Shown piece after piece: positions 1-10,432 of a stretch of 64,000 bases of DNA. Source of the stretch: Orychophragmus violaceus (lineage: Eukaryota > Streptophyta > Magnoliopsida > Brassicales > Brassicaceae); the NCBI GenBank assembly GCA_030180135.1, contig CM058239.1, forward strand, positions 68,641,823 to 68,705,822, written 5' to 3'. Positions within the stretch are counted from its first letter, which is position 1. Each line of letters opens with the position of its first letter. Both the position numbers and the translations under genes were made by a program. The notes under the pieces are model-generated. The model made no database searches, was not told the DNA's origin, and was given only the letters and a program-made list of their open reading frames with translations.

Positions 1-407
1 TTTAGGTTTTCAGGAGAAAAGAGCTGTGATATGACTTCACACTCATTTAGATGATCGCTCAATTCTTGACTCAAGTATTTTCCTCCGCGATCTAATCGAG
101 GATCTCAATACTTCTGTCAAATCGGTTATATACTTCATTTTTGGAACTCCTCAAAAGATTCCTACTTGTGTCTCATCAAAAGAACACAGCCATACTTACT
201 GAAGTCATCAATAAGGTAAATGAAGTATTGAAGATTTCCTCTGGCACTTATGCTCATCAGACCACATACATCAGTATGAGCAATGCCCAATGAGCCTCTG
301 GCTCTTTTCTTTAGCTCTGGTAAATAAGTCTTATTCATTTGGCCCAGCAGGCAGAATTCATGTCTCATATGATTTATAATCAAATGAGCCCAAAAGCCCA
401 TAACCAT
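1..407 (-). pseudogene. Copia integrase fragment
   Basis: The translated minus strand (407-162) contains RARGSLGIAHTDVCGLMS and an NLQYFIYLIDDFSKYG block, matching the first catalytic-Asp region of the rve integrase core in the intact copy (SDLLGLIHTDVCGPMS). The HHCC domain upstream is not recognisable and the frame closes at 162; bases 161-1 still align with the equivalent part of the copy near 42465-42630. This is a remnant only. Confidence 0.75.
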
Positions 408-540
408 GGAGCTTCCGAATCCGCTTCACTCTTATATGGCCAAAACGACTATGCCAAGGAAGGACTGGTTCGAGTCATCAGACTCAAACTTTTAGTATTT
501 ATGTTATATTCAAAATTCTGCTGGTTTAAGATATAAAACC

Positions 541-735
541 CATTCTAAACGGGGTGCTACCATAGAATATTTCATTAAGATCTAAAGAACAAAACTTGTC
601 TTTTATCAGAATGAAAAACATCCAAATTCTAACAAGAAAATGAAAGACATCTTTGCATATAGCAAGTACATGGTGGCAATTACTTAATTTCTAAAACCAA
701 GCTTGAAAGGCTCCTACAAGTGGAGAATTTATACG
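541..735 (-). other. Non-coding segment between gag and integrase
   Basis: This AT-rich stretch has no open frame, yet is clearly similar to 42990-43190 at the same place in the other defective Copia (shared words include TTTCATTAAGATC and AACAAAACTTGTCTTTTATCA). It stands where protease and the GAG-pre-integrase domain lie in the intact element. Its shared presence argues that both defective copies descend from one rearranged founder. Confidence 0.6.
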
Positions 736-824
736 GCTAATGCAGCAACCATTGCTTCATTCCAGACGTGCAGTTCCACTTGTCCTTTCTCCAATGTTCT
801 ACTGTTGCGTAGGTCTTGCATATT

Positions 825-1696
825 TCAAAATATCAGTACTGCAACTAGTATCCAATACTCACGTAGAACTTGAAGTAATAACACAGTCCCATACATCTTC
901 TCCATCTCTTGTGAATCTTCCAAGAATTTAATGCAATTTCTCTTCCAATGCCCAAACTCTTTACAGTAGCAGCATTTATCAACATCAGATGGGCCTGGCT
1001 TGGGCTTAAAGGATGACACAGGCTTATCCCGATTCCAAATCTGAATGGCCTTGCCTCCACCCTTGTCTATACAAAATTTCTCAAATTTTTTGCCCTTTAT
1101 GATGTTTTGCTCTGCTATCTTGAGCATGCCATGCAGTTCAGTCAACTTCTTCGTCAAGCCTTTCTTGATATAGCTGTTAATAAACTTATCATAGCTTGAC
1201 GACAGTGACTGCAGAATGATGTTTGTAGCCAACTCTAGGCTAACAGGACAATCCAGTTTCCCCAGGTTATCAAAGTAACCCATCATTTTAATGACATGAG
1301 GACTTACTGGAGCATCCTTTGGTAGCTTTCACCCAATGAGAGATTTAACCGTCAGGTATCTCTCAATTAGTGCATGTTCCTGAAACATCAGTTTCAGACT
1401 GGTGATCATCTCTATTGGCGACTCCACGTTCTCGTATTGACTCTTCAAGTCTGAGTTCATGGTAGCCAACATCAGACCACACACATCTACCACATCAATA
1501 TAATGCTTATTCCAAGCATCATATACTGCATGCGAGGCATTGGTCCCAAGCCTTTTGGGAGAGCTTTCTCAAGGACATAGTCCTTATTCTCCTGCTTGAG
1601 AACTATTCTCAAATTCCGATACCAATCCAGGAAATTTGATCCATTTAACTTGTCCTTCTCAAGGACGGATCGCAATGAGAAAGTAGTTTTAGGCAT
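825..1696 (-). pseudogene. Copia gag, broken
   Basis: The N-terminal part (1696-1487) starts with the family motif SLRSVLEKDKLNGSNFLDW, comparable to SIRSVLEKEKLTGTNFLTW in the intact copy at 11126. A frameshift follows near 1540. The C-terminal part (1286-825) holds the MMGYFDNLGKLDCPVS block and a CCHC zinc knuckle, CCYCKEFGHWKRNC, which binds RNA in the capsid protein. Reading frame is lost in at least two places, so no full-length Gag can be made. Assignment is by similarity to the two other Gags in the window (11126-12000 and 43195-44214). Confidence 0.85.
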
Positions 1697-2776
1697 AAGC
1701 TGAAATCCAAGAAAACAAAGATTTAGTTATGTATTCCATGAAATGAGAAATCTTATCTAATAAGAAAACTCGCATTATATTCAAACAATGTTTCCTCTAT
1801 GAATATAATGATCCAAGATCCATATTTCACCAAAATCTGAGTGGACGACTCGCCATCACCCAAAATTTAGTTATGTAGGTAAGCAAATCATTGCTAATTG
1901 TACCCAGTACAACTCTTGGTCGCAGATGAGACAATTCATGTCTTATCTACTCTGACGTCTCTGGGCCCAGAACTTCTGATGGCCCAGTCAAGTGAACCAA
2001 TCTCTTCAGTCTTGTGATCATTGACAGTCGCACTGCAAGTCTATCAATGATCACCTGCCTTACTCATGTAGTAGTGAAAACCAAGGACTCCAAGGCTATC
2101 CATCAACGAAACAAGTCTTGACAGTAGACAATATTGGGCAAGACATCAAGGTTACTTGATATTTAGTTGAGGAAACTAAACTCTAAAAGGTTAGCAAATC
2201 AATCTCTTAGGTCATGTAATTGTTGATGTCAAGCATTGCAAGTCCATCAACATTATTACCTGCCTTACTCAAGTAATTGTGGACACCAAGCTCTTGGCTA
2301 GAACATCACACAACGAAATGAGTCTTGACAGTTGACCATATTGAAGCTAATCTTTGATCAAAGTTCAAGTCGAGTTTGGTTTCTGCAAATTCAAGGTTCA
2401 ATAACCAGAATTTCGAGTACTGTGTCGATCGACGCAGACTATGTCTGTCGATCGACACCACCAGACAAAACCTGACTTTAATAACCGGTTAATCCAATTT
2501 ACCCGGTTCATCGAACCGGTCATGTCGATCGACACAACCCATGTGTGACGGTCGACATAGATCTAAACCAGAGACAGTTTTGATAACCGGTCCAATCCAA
2601 TTGAACCAACTTATCAGATCCAACTGGTCTCAATCGATCAAATCGGTTTATATTAATTGGGATAATCAGTTCAATCTAATTGAACCAATTCATCCAATTC
2701 AAACCGATCTGTTCGGCCTTAACCAAGCATGATAACCGGTCTAATCCAATTGAACCGATTAACCAATCGCAAGGTC

Positions 2777-2950
2777 TGTGTCGACCGACACTCAACCTGT
2801 GTCGATCGACACAGTAGGCTTTCTGTTTTTCTTCGCGAAAAACCCTAGCCGCCGAATCTGTTCTGTGTCGACCGACACTCAACCTGTGTCGATCGACACA
2901 GTAGGCTTTCTGTTTTTCTTCGCGAAAGACCCTAGCCGCCGACTCTGTCG
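2777..2950. repeat. Tandem duplication, 87-bp unit, in the Copia leader
   Basis: Two nearly identical units start at 2777 and 2864. Each carries one TGTCGACCGACA and one TGTCGATCGACA palindrome, followed by AGGCTTTCTGTTTTTCTTCG and a GACCCTAGCCGCCGA-type end. The unit creates open frames on both strands that read as SIDT or CRSTQ repeats; these are not genes. Confidence 0.85.
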
Positions 2951-3125
2951 ATTTCGCTATTCTGTATCGACCGACACACCTAGTGTGTCGATCGACACTC
3001 TGCGAAAACACAGAATCGTTTTCGATCTGAATCGATCTAACCTGTTCTTATTCATACTATCTTATGAACGAATTTAAATCATCAAATTCTACTAGACAGG
3101 CTGATTCAATGATAAAACCCTAAGG

Positions 3126-3136
3126 CTCTGATACCA
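3126..3136 (-). other. tRNA-iMet primer-binding site
   Basis: The plus strand reads CTCTGATACCA, the reverse complement of TGGTATCAGAG, one base inside the LTR. This is the usual plant Copia minus-strand primer site and fixes the orientation of the element. Confidence 0.85.
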
Positions 3137-3137
3137 C

Positions 3138-3837
3138 TGATGGAATTCCTAGAAGTTCCTAATCCGATTAGGCAACCCTGAGTCTGAATTCCGAGCCTAG
3201 GATCTAAGGGTTTAGGTAATTGAATCAGGGATCTTGCGTTTACCTTGTTCTGGCAGCGGAAGATGAATCAGGTAAGACGAGATCAGGAGTGATTCAGATG
3301 CCTCGCCTCTATCGTAGTCCACACGCACACAACCTGGAAAGCCGGGATGCTAGTGTCGGATCTGGGAATCGAGTAGAGATAGTTTCTGCTTTTCTAATCA
3401 CGAAAAGTGAATTGCATAGGGTTCAGGTCGACCATATAAGCCTATATATACGACCTGTTATGACTAAACCATCTTTCGGATTTAACCGAAAAGGTCTAAG
3501 TCATAAACTGAAACATCAGTTTCAGAATCGACCCTGTGTCGATCGATACACCAACTGTGTCGATCGACACACCTCTCTTTAATCAATATTGATATGTATC
3601 CAATACAAATCATCTTGATCACCACCATGATGATCATTCCCATATATAAGCTTCCAGATTGCTTAGGTGTGTGACCCTATAGGATCATATAATACTGGCA
3701 GTAAGTCTACAACTTACAGACTGCAAGAGGCTTCTAGCAAAGCATTGCAACCGCCCAGTATCATACAACATGTTTGATCTCGACGTACAACTATCGTTAG
3801 AGTAAGTACAATGTGATTTCAGGACATAATCCCAACA
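3138..3837 (-). repeat. 5' LTR of the defective Copia
   Basis: On the minus strand the LTR begins TGTTGGGATTATGTCC and ends ATTCCATCA, followed by one base and the PBS. Length is 700 bp. It shares its block order with the LTRs at 8889 and 39247 (for example the GGTGTGTGACCC-type block and the ATAATACTGG block). It contains two TGTCGATCGA-type motifs near 3537 and 3558. The partner LTR is outside the window, so age cannot be estimated. Confidence 0.8.
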
Positions 3838-3884
3838 AGAGCTTCCTCATGGATGCATCTGAAATTCTAACATGGTATCAGAGC
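3838..3884 (+). repeat. Truncated end of an older Copia LTR plus PBS
   Basis: Directly right of the minus-strand Copia there is an LTR-like end, GAAATTCTAACA (ending 3871), followed at once by TGGTATCAGAGCAGC (from 3872), a plus-strand tRNA-iMet primer site. The rest of this LTR would lie left of the window, consistent with the element at 1-3837 having inserted into it. Confidence 0.6.
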
Positions 3885-4572
3885 AGCTTGATTCTTGGCT
3901 GCAAAAACTTTTTAAGATAGAGAGCAAAACTCTGTCTTGTTTAATCTTTTACTTCCGCAATGTTTCTATGAACCAAGCTCCTGTTTGTTGCTGGTTCCTG
4001 TTTCTAAAGTCTTGTGCTCTTTCTTGTTGAGGAGTTAACAAGTTCTTGTTAAGAAATCAGAGAAGAACAAGAGCATATGATTGTGTCTTTCTTTGTTGCT
4101 TCTCTGGTTCTTGTTGCTTGTTTCAAACTGAGAAAACTCAGTCCCTGAACTTTTGATATGTTTATTAGTTAAACTGAGCAAGAAACTCAGTCCCTGAACC
4201 TTAAACATATTCTCTAACATTTTTACTTTATGTGTTTCAGGTTCATTCTCCCATTCTACTATTCTCTGAGTTTGGTTTACATGCTCTTAATCTGAGTTTA
4301 TGCATTCCAAACTCACATACTCTCTTTACTCTCATTCTCTGGTGCACACTCTTAATTTGAGTTGTGTGACATCCCATACTCTTTATACTCTGGTTACTTC
4401 TCTTTTACTCTAAAGTTTACTCCTAAACAACTATCTTATTCTTGCACAGAAACTTAAAGCTCATTAGTCCTGATCAAACTTGTGTTGCTTGAGTGTTGTC
4501 TTGTGTTTAGGTGTTCTTAGGAGGAATGGCGAGTTGTTGGCAATAAGGATCAGTCTTAATGGCGGTTCATGC

Positions 4573-4764
4573 TGATGTTTAAGTAGATGTGTGGTTTGAG
4601 GAGCTAAAGAAGTCTCCAACACAACCAGTGAGCTGTTATATGGGTTGTGGATAAGCCAAAAATCCTCTTGATGTTTAAGTAGCTGTGTGGTTTGAGGAAC
4701 TAAAGAAGTCTCCAACACAACCAGTGAGCTTTCTTATTTGTTGTGGATTAGCCTAAATCCTCAT
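4573..4764. repeat. Tandem duplication, 96-bp unit
   Basis: TGATGTTTAAGTAG starts at 4573 and again at 4669. The two units share GTGTGGTTTGAGGA and TAAAGAAGTCTCCAACACAA and differ at several positions. No coding role is visible. Confidence 0.8.
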
Positions 4765-4924
4765 GGATAGTTGTGGGTTAGCTGAAATCCTCATGGAGCA
4801 TTCATCAAGATGGTGGATGTGCTTATTGTTGAAGGATCTTCCCAAGGGAGAATGGCGGTTTATACTCTCTCCATTCAAGAAGGGAGAGGCCTTGTTTGTT
4901 GTTGTTTAAGTTGGTGTTAGAACC

Positions 4925-5122
4925 GTGGTTCAACCAAGTGGAGTAAGACCACAAGACAAGCCCAACATAGTGATGGCTATGGTGGAAGATCTAGTGGATA
5001 TGCAAGCTGGTGACACGATGAATCAGCCCAACTCATTTTGTGATGAGAGGCGTGACAGGGCGATTCGTCTTCCTCTGCCCAACTCCAAACCCAAGAGGAA
5101 GCTTGATTCGTTGAGGAATTAG
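4925..5122 (+). CDS. Hypothetical 65-residue open frame
   Basis: The frame encodes a hydrophilic peptide (MVQPSGVRPQDKPNI at its start) with no motif I recognise. It lacks a recognisable promoter or conserved neighbours and lies among repeats. It may be a chance frame or part of a decayed element protein. Confidence 0.2.
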   Translation: MVQPSGVRPQDKPNIVMAMVEDLVDMQAGDTMNQPNSFCDERRDRAIRLPLPNSKPKRKLDSLRN

Positions 5123-5537
5123 AGACGGCGGAGAGGATGTGCCGGCACGGGATGAGGATGTGCTCGTCTTCGTCTCTCTCGTTGAAGCTCTGGCGGCTCC
5201 TCCCCTTCCCAACGATACATCACGACGGCACCAGGAAGAAGAAGGTGAAGGAAGAGATTACTCACATGGTGAAGAGGAAAAGGACTCAGATTTTTTTTTT
5301 TCTGTAACGGCGCAAAGAAGAGAAAGATAAGTAGATCTAGGGTTAGTGATGAGAAAATCAACTTTGCCATAAAAGAAAATTTGCGTGTTGTTCCAGTGAC
5401 AGAGAGAGAATCAAATCTGTAGATGCAAGAGGTCTTTTTAATCTACGGTCTATGATACATTAGAAGTAATCCTCACATTTCACTAGTAACCAATAAGAAA
5501 TCAATATCTAAGGTTTGAAAAATTTAGATTGGACAGA

Positions 5538-5821
5538 CCTTGGCCACGAAATATACGTGTCTAAATCGTGACTAATTAGTCACGATTTTGCCACGTTACT
5601 TTACGTGGATAGGTTAGGCACGAATATTTCGTGACAAAATGTGGCTATATTAAGTCATGATTTGTATTGTGACTATAACGTGACTAATTGCCACGTTTTT
5701 GACACAATTTTGACACGTTTGTTTGTCATGTGACTAATTGTGCCTTTTTCGTGACTAATTATAAAAAGCCACGATTTGATTGTGACAAAAACGTGGCTAT
5801 AGCGCAAAATTCTACTAGTTA
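5538..5821. mobile_element. CACTA-like subterminal repeat block
   Basis: The stretch is a dense array of short words on both strands: CCACG, GTGACTAAT, CGTGAC, GTGGCTAT. At its right edge the reverse strand reads ACTAGTAGAATTTTGCGC, similar to plant CACTA termini, but the leading C is A here. A possible left terminus, CACTAGTAACC, occurs at 5478. I could not fix a target-site duplication. Such arrays are typical transposase-binding regions of En/Spm elements. No transposase is present, so it would be a small non-autonomous or deleted copy. Confidence 0.5.
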
Positions 5822-5861
5822 ACTCCATCTAATGGAAATGAGAAAACTTGCCTGAAGAGCT

Positions 5862-5953
5862 TCCATGGTAATGTTCAGGAAAATCAACCTGAAGCTTGTA
5901 AGTTTCATTCACATAGAGTGTACCTGGTACTCTTGTTACCTCAATTATCAATC
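5862..5953 (-). pseudogene. Exon fragment of a UBC15/16/17-type ubiquitin-conjugating enzyme
   Basis: The minus strand reads IIEVTRVPGTLYVNETYKL and then QVDFPEHY, which I recognise as the core of the plant UBC15-18 group (family pattern IIEV-GAPGTLYAN-TYQLQVDFPEHYP). After HY a short deletion shifts the frame, so MEALQ follows in another frame, and the expected GT splice donor reads GC. The active-site cysteine region is absent. It lies between the CACTA-like block and the LINE 3' end, so it could be captured DNA or the remains of a disrupted host locus. Confidence 0.55.
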
Positions 5954-6128
5954 TTACAATCACACACACAATCCATCAAAAATTTCGGAATCGAAGACGT
6001 AAACATTGATGAGATTTTTTTTTTGAATAACTGTTAAATTCATTCAAAAAAAAACCATTGTTCATTTTACAAGTGGGCATAGAAATAGATACAAAGATTG
6101 ACTCTAATTTGAAACTTTTTTTGAAAGT

Positions 6129-7188
6129 TTAAGGTCTTGAGCTGAACCTAACTTGCATTGCATTTCCCTTGTTCTTGGATGCAATTGAAGAGATCATGTT
6201 TCTTATTTGTTTATCAACAAATCTGATGATAGATGTCGGGGTTTGAGGTGCTTCGCCATGCTTCCTTTGATTTCTTTCGCGCCAAATCGTGTGTGTTGTG
6301 GCCTGCAAGACATAGCGAAACAAGAAGGTTTTGGTGCGATCAAGTGTTGAACCCGCGAGTATCTCCATGTTCCTTCTCCAATCAGTGGTGTAGTGGGTGT
6401 TGAATAGACCATAGGCTAGAGTATTCCAAATTTCGGCTGAGAAAGAACAGCTGAAGAATAGATGGTCCCGACTTTTTCCATGATTGTGATAGAGAATACA
6501 TGTTGGATCGGTTGATTGATTCCAATGTATAGCTCTATCACATGTAGATAGTCTGTCGTAAGCTGCAGTCCAAGAGAAAACATAGTATTTAGGTGTCGAC
6601 AATGAAAACCGGATGGCCTTGTGCCAGTGGACGTGTTGTTGATCCTGTCGTGTTTCTTTCAAGGTGTCTTTAGAGCTGAATGTCCCTGAGTACAGTCCCG
6701 TTTTATTTTTCCAAAGCCAGACATCAGTTCCCTCTATTAAACCTCTGTCCCTGATATTCTGAATTTCAGATTCCACCTTATTGAGAATGTCCACCCGATG
6801 CCTTCTTCTTCGATGCACGTATAGTGCACCTTTGATTGTTTCTTCTTGTGGGATTCCAAAATCAATACAGCCCCTACTGCCTGTTAAATCCATAATTTGT
6901 CCAAGAGGAGACCATACGTCGTACCAAAAAGATGTGTCTGAATCACTATTAACCTCCACCTTCGCAAACTCAGCTGCAATTGGTCTTGGCTTAAGTAGTT
7001 TCTTCCACATCCGTGATCCCTTATTACATTTGATGTTCACTGACCAGAACGATCCCTTTCGAATAAGGAGTCTGTGAATCCATCTTACCCAAAGAGACTG
7101 ACGAGCCGAGAGTAGTCGCCATATCAGTTTCAGACAACTCAAAGTGTTTACTTCATCAATGGATCTCAGCCCTAAACTCCCTTCATCA
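6129..7188 (-). pseudogene. LINE reverse transcriptase C-terminal (zf-RVT) region
   Basis: A 337-codon open frame (7142-6129), extended upstream to about 7188 by the LGLRSIDEVN block, reads SCLKLIWRLLSARQSLWVRW, then ...FWYDVWSPLGQI, then WTAAYDRLSTCDRAIHW and HLFFSCSFSAEIW. This is the zinc-binding reverse-transcriptase domain (zf-RVT) at the end of plant LINE ORF2. A short tail ending near 6129 matches the usual IWRERNQRKH block. It has no function without the upstream ORF2 parts, which are broken. Confidence 0.85.
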
Positions 7189-7854
7189 CAGGCTTTGGTT
7201 CAGGCTAGATGGGATGTGGTCTGGGTTAGCCCGGTCATTTTCCTTGTTTGTCTTTTGTCCTTCAGCCGGTGGTTTTGTTGGGTTTTATTGTGTCTTATCT
7301 TTGCTTTAAAGCTTATTATCGATCTTTATTTTGGATCAAATCACTAAAAATCCCGGATCTTTTTGGCTTACGGTACGGCTTAGCCGTAATATTTTCTGGT
7401 TTTGATAGTCCAATTGTCCATTTAAGTTGGTGTTCATTGTGTTGAGCCTTTCTTGGGTTTGTTCTTGCTGTTTTAACGAAAAGTACTGGCAATCTTTCCA
7501 TAATATCTGGGTGGCATATGCGTTTCAAACCTTTTCAATGAAGCTTCAGAGAAGTTATATCTGGAAAAATTTGAATAAGATGATTAATGAAGAAGATTTA
7601 TCTTATCTATGAGAAGTATCATATATGGTAAAAGATCTTAGAATTCCGCCTGCTAGTGTAGGATCGGGAACATCAACCTTTTTATCTTGTTTCAGGAAAC
7701 TTTTGTGTGTAATTTCTCTATTGTGTCTCAGATGAATGTCTCACTATTAAAGTTAGGAAAGACCAATAGTTCTGATGCTATTTCATACATTGTATTTCTT
7801 CTCTGATGTAATTTGTAACCAACCAAATATCAATAAAACCAGTGTTAAAAAAAA
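7189..7854 (+). mobile_element. 5'-truncated LINE 3' end inserted in the older LINE
   Basis: This plus-strand insert splits the LINE coding order between KSKKEGG (7857 onward, minus) and SLGLRSIDE (up to 7188, minus). It ends in TAAAACCAGTGTTAAAAAAAA (7833-7853 region). Imperfect 11-bp flanks, CTCCCTTCATC (7178-7188) and CCCCCTTCTTC (7856-7866), are a plausible target-site duplication. No coding frame is recognisable, as expected for a 3' UTR fragment. The tail is the same as that of the SINE at 30671-31001. Confidence 0.6.
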
Positions 7855-7856
7855 GC

Positions 7857-8888
7857 CCCCTTCTTCTTTCGACTTACATACATCTTTCCATGCGATTTTA
7901 GCTTTTCATGGATTGAGCTCGGGTCCTGACCAAAGAAACGCTCCACAGAGTTTGTCAATTTCATGTATACATGCTTTAGGAAGCCTGAAAGCTGATATCC
8001 AAAAGTTCCTAAGGCTATGTATAACGGAACCAATAAGTTGCAGATGGCCTGCAAAGGAAAGGTGCCGAGCAGTCCAAGAGCTGATTTGAGGTCAGATCTT
8101 TTCAATAAGAGGCGTGTAGTCTGCAACTGTCATCCGTTTTGTCAGTAAGGGTAATCCTAGGTATCGGACATGGAGATTTCTTGAGTCAAAACTGAACTGC
8201 TCCATTATCGAATCTCTGTCCATGTCTGCAACTCCTGCCATATATATGGTCGATTTCTCCATACTAATCTGTAATCCTGAAACCTCTGCGAATTCTTTAA
8301 ACACCTTAAGAGCATATTCAATTGAATCTTGCTTCCCATCAGTAAAAACTAACATGTCAGCCGTAAAACACAGATGCGTTATATTTAAATCTTCGAAAAA
8401 TGGGATGGTACCCGATTCTCTTTTTCGTTGCCGCTCTGTCGAGCAGCTTTGATAGAACGTGCATGCAGATAACGAATAGATAATGATAAGAGCACATCCT
8501 TGGCGCAAGCCTCTCTCACTTTTGAAGTAGCCAGCAAGTTCACCGTTGACTTGGACATAGAAACGGGCCAATGTTATACATTTTTGTATCCACAAAATTT
8601 ATTTCTCCGGGAACTTGAGAGCGGAGAGTATAGTTAGGAGGAATTCCCATTGAACCGAGTCGAAAGCCTTAGAAATATCAATCTTCAAAGCACACCTAGA
8701 TGTAATTGAGCTCTTGTGATAGCTTTTGACCAATTTCGACGCTAGTAGGAAATTTTCCATTAGCAACCGATCCTTTACGAGCGCAGAATGATTTGGTGAG
8801 ATGAACTTTGTTAGCATCCTTTCCAGATGATTAGCTATAATCTTTGATATCACATTGTATAAGACATTGCAGCATGAGATGGGACTAT
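7857..8888 (-). pseudogene. LINE reverse transcriptase, broken
   Basis: Two frames carry the RT palm: 8853-8599 (LIANHLERML-type block, then LKIDISKAFDSVQWEFL) and 8595-8092 (ERGLRQGCA, then ...LCFTADMLVFTDG). The catalytic box, normally FADDxxxF, reads FTADML here, so the Asp pair is lost. A further fragment (8126-7857) carries the C-terminal part, including KIAWKDVCKSKKEGG. The Copia insertion at 8889 interrupts the N-terminal side of this domain. Confidence 0.85.
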
Positions 8889-9565
8889 TGTTGGAATTGT
8901 GTCCAGTAATCTCGGTACTGTCTCTAGAAAGTAAGAGTATGTCAATGATCAGACATAAGTCATATAATACTGGGGGCCATGATGGCTTGCTAGAGTCCGC
9001 TCATGATCTATAAGTCTTGGACTTATTACCTTTATTATATGATCCCATATGGGTCACACGCCTAAGCTTACAGGAAAATGTGTAGGAACGGATTGACAGA
9101 AGTACGGTAAAAGTGCTAGGCATTTACTGTACTTAGAGATTAAAGGGTTCAGCAATCGTGTGTCGATCGATACACAAGGTGTGTCGATCGACACAGTGCG
9201 TGAACGCCTAGGAAATAATAAGACCGAGAATTGAGCCCGAAAGCCCATGAGAACTAAGACAGGTTTTAAATGAATAAAACCTGACCTAGCTCTCTAATTC
9301 TCTCAAGGGTCTGCGCCTCTCTCTCTCTCTCTGTCGCCTCCCTCCTCGTGGTCTAGCAGCCAGATTCCTTTGCGTGCGTGTGTGAACCTTTGGAGGATCC
9401 ATCCCATGGTGGCTCTCTGATCTCTGACCTGTTCTCCCTTTCCGCTGCACAAAACAGGTAAAAGGTGAGATCAACAATTGTTTCTAATCAAGAGAACCTA
9501 GATCCGCATGTTTAGGATAATCTGAATCAGAGAATTGAATCAGGATTCATCTAAACATTCCTTCA
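8889..9565 (+). repeat. 5' LTR of the intact Copia
   Basis: 677 bp, TG...CA. It contains palindromes at 9161 (TGTCGATCGATA) and 9182 (TGTCGATCGACA), a CT-microsatellite near 9317-9332 and, being the 5' LTR, the presumed promoter. I could not place the TATA box or the start site with confidence. Confidence 0.95.
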
Positions 9566-9566
9566 G

Positions 9567-9578
9567 TGGTATCAGAGC
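9567..9578 (+). other. tRNA-iMet primer-binding site
   Basis: TGGTATCAGAGC lies one base after the 5' LTR. It is complementary to the 3' end of initiator tRNA-Met, the standard primer of plant Copia elements. Confidence 0.9.
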
Positions 9579-9765
9579 TATTGGTTCTGGTTTTTCTTGT
9601 TTAGATTCATGTTTAGGATTGTTTAAAGAGGTGTTTTTGAATCAATCTACTGATAAGATTAAAACACTTAAGAAACAAGAATTGAATCCTAAACAAACAG
9701 TTGAAAAAATCGCATGACCAAGCTATATTAATTTGGTATGCGACCTAAACTGATTTTTGCATCGA

Positions 9766-9986
9766 CTGAGATCGCATTGCATCGATCGATGCAATGCATG
9801 GATCGATCGTTGCAACAGCGAGAGATTGACCACGATCGCATGGATCGATCAAACGATCGCATGGATCTCGCGAGAATCTCTCGGCCAAATCTGTTAACCG
9901 TTCGTGCACGCGTGAGAGCATCGATCGATGCAGGATCGATGCACGATCGATGCAGGATCGATGCTGAGAGCGTCGATCGATGCAGT
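9766..9986 (+). repeat. Cluster of CGATCGATGCA palindromes in the Copia leader
   Basis: The leader holds at least eight copies of GCATCGATCGATGC-like words (for example near 9778, 9800, 9918, 9930, 9942, 9954 and 9972). They are related to, but distinct from, the TGTCGATCGACA motif in the LTR of the same element. They form short self-complementary sequences in the RNA. Confidence 0.8.
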
Positions 9987-10432
9987 TAGGGTTTTGGCTC
10001 GGTTTAATTTAATTAAAACTTAAAAACGTCACGGTTTAATAAACAGACTTAATAAATTTATTAAGTTCTGGTTAAACCGGGATAAGAAATCCAAAGTCGA
10101 AAATTGGATTTTGTGCCTAAACCAGGATTTTCTAATTTGATTTGGTTGGACCAAATAAATTGAGAAAATCCGGTTTAGTAAATAACCGGTTGACAATTGT
10201 GGTCATCGTAGTAATTAAAATTTGGTTAGACCAATTTTAATGAACCAGACCGGTTATGTCATTTAATTGGACAATTGGGTCATGTCTTGGACATGGACCA
10301 ATTCTTGGGCCTCGGGCCAAGAAGTTAAAACAATTGGGCCAATTATTTGAGTCTTTCTTCAGATTAATTTAAAATTTATTTTATAAAATTATAAAGTCGA
10401 TTTTAAATTAAAGTTTCCGAAATTTTGAAATT

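Larger units (their letters stand above)
1..3837 (-). mobile_element. Defective Copia LTR retrotransposon, 5' half (runs off the window)
   Basis: Read on the minus strand, the order is 5' LTR (3837-3138), a primer-binding site complementary to initiator tRNA-Met (3136-3126), a leader of about 1.4 kb with TGTCGATCGACA-type palindromes, gag (1696-825), a non-coding segment (735-541) and an integrase fragment (407-1). The window ends inside integrase, so the 3' half and the left target-site duplication are not visible. Frameshifts and stops break every coding part. The same layout, including the non-coding segment between gag and integrase, recurs in the Copia at 39247-46296; the first bases of the window match that copy near 42465. 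I infer membership of one non-autonomous subfamily related to the intact Copia at 8889-16630. Confidence 0.85.
3885..5480 (+). other. Unassigned 1.6-kb stretch, possibly leader of the older Copia
   Basis: No recognisable protein domain is present. It begins right after a plus-strand PBS, so its left part may be the leader of a decayed or non-coding LTR element. It holds a 96-bp tandem duplication (4573-4764), a 65-codon open frame of unknown nature (4925-5122), a GC-richer arginine-coding stretch near 5120-5330 and a T-tract at 5289-5301. Confidence 0.4.

Noticed and set aside
2676..3077. Overlapping open frames on both strands rich in SIDT and CVDRH repeats
   Set aside because: They are produced by the tandem TGTCGATCGACA palindromes in a Copia leader, which keep frames open on both strands. 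No start context or domain.
5478..5490. CACTAGTAACC as a firm left end of a CACTA element
   Set aside because: Only the first few bases agree with the right end, and no 3-bp target duplication could be matched, so the left border stays open.
9054..9477. Minus-strand open frames in the Copia LTR (repeated at 16119-16542)
   Set aside because: They are identical in both LTRs simply because the LTRs are identical; they run against the element and show no domain.
9766..9986. CRISPR-like repeat array
   Set aside because: Repeats are short palindromes with irregular spacing inside a plant retrotransposon leader; everything around is eukaryotic.
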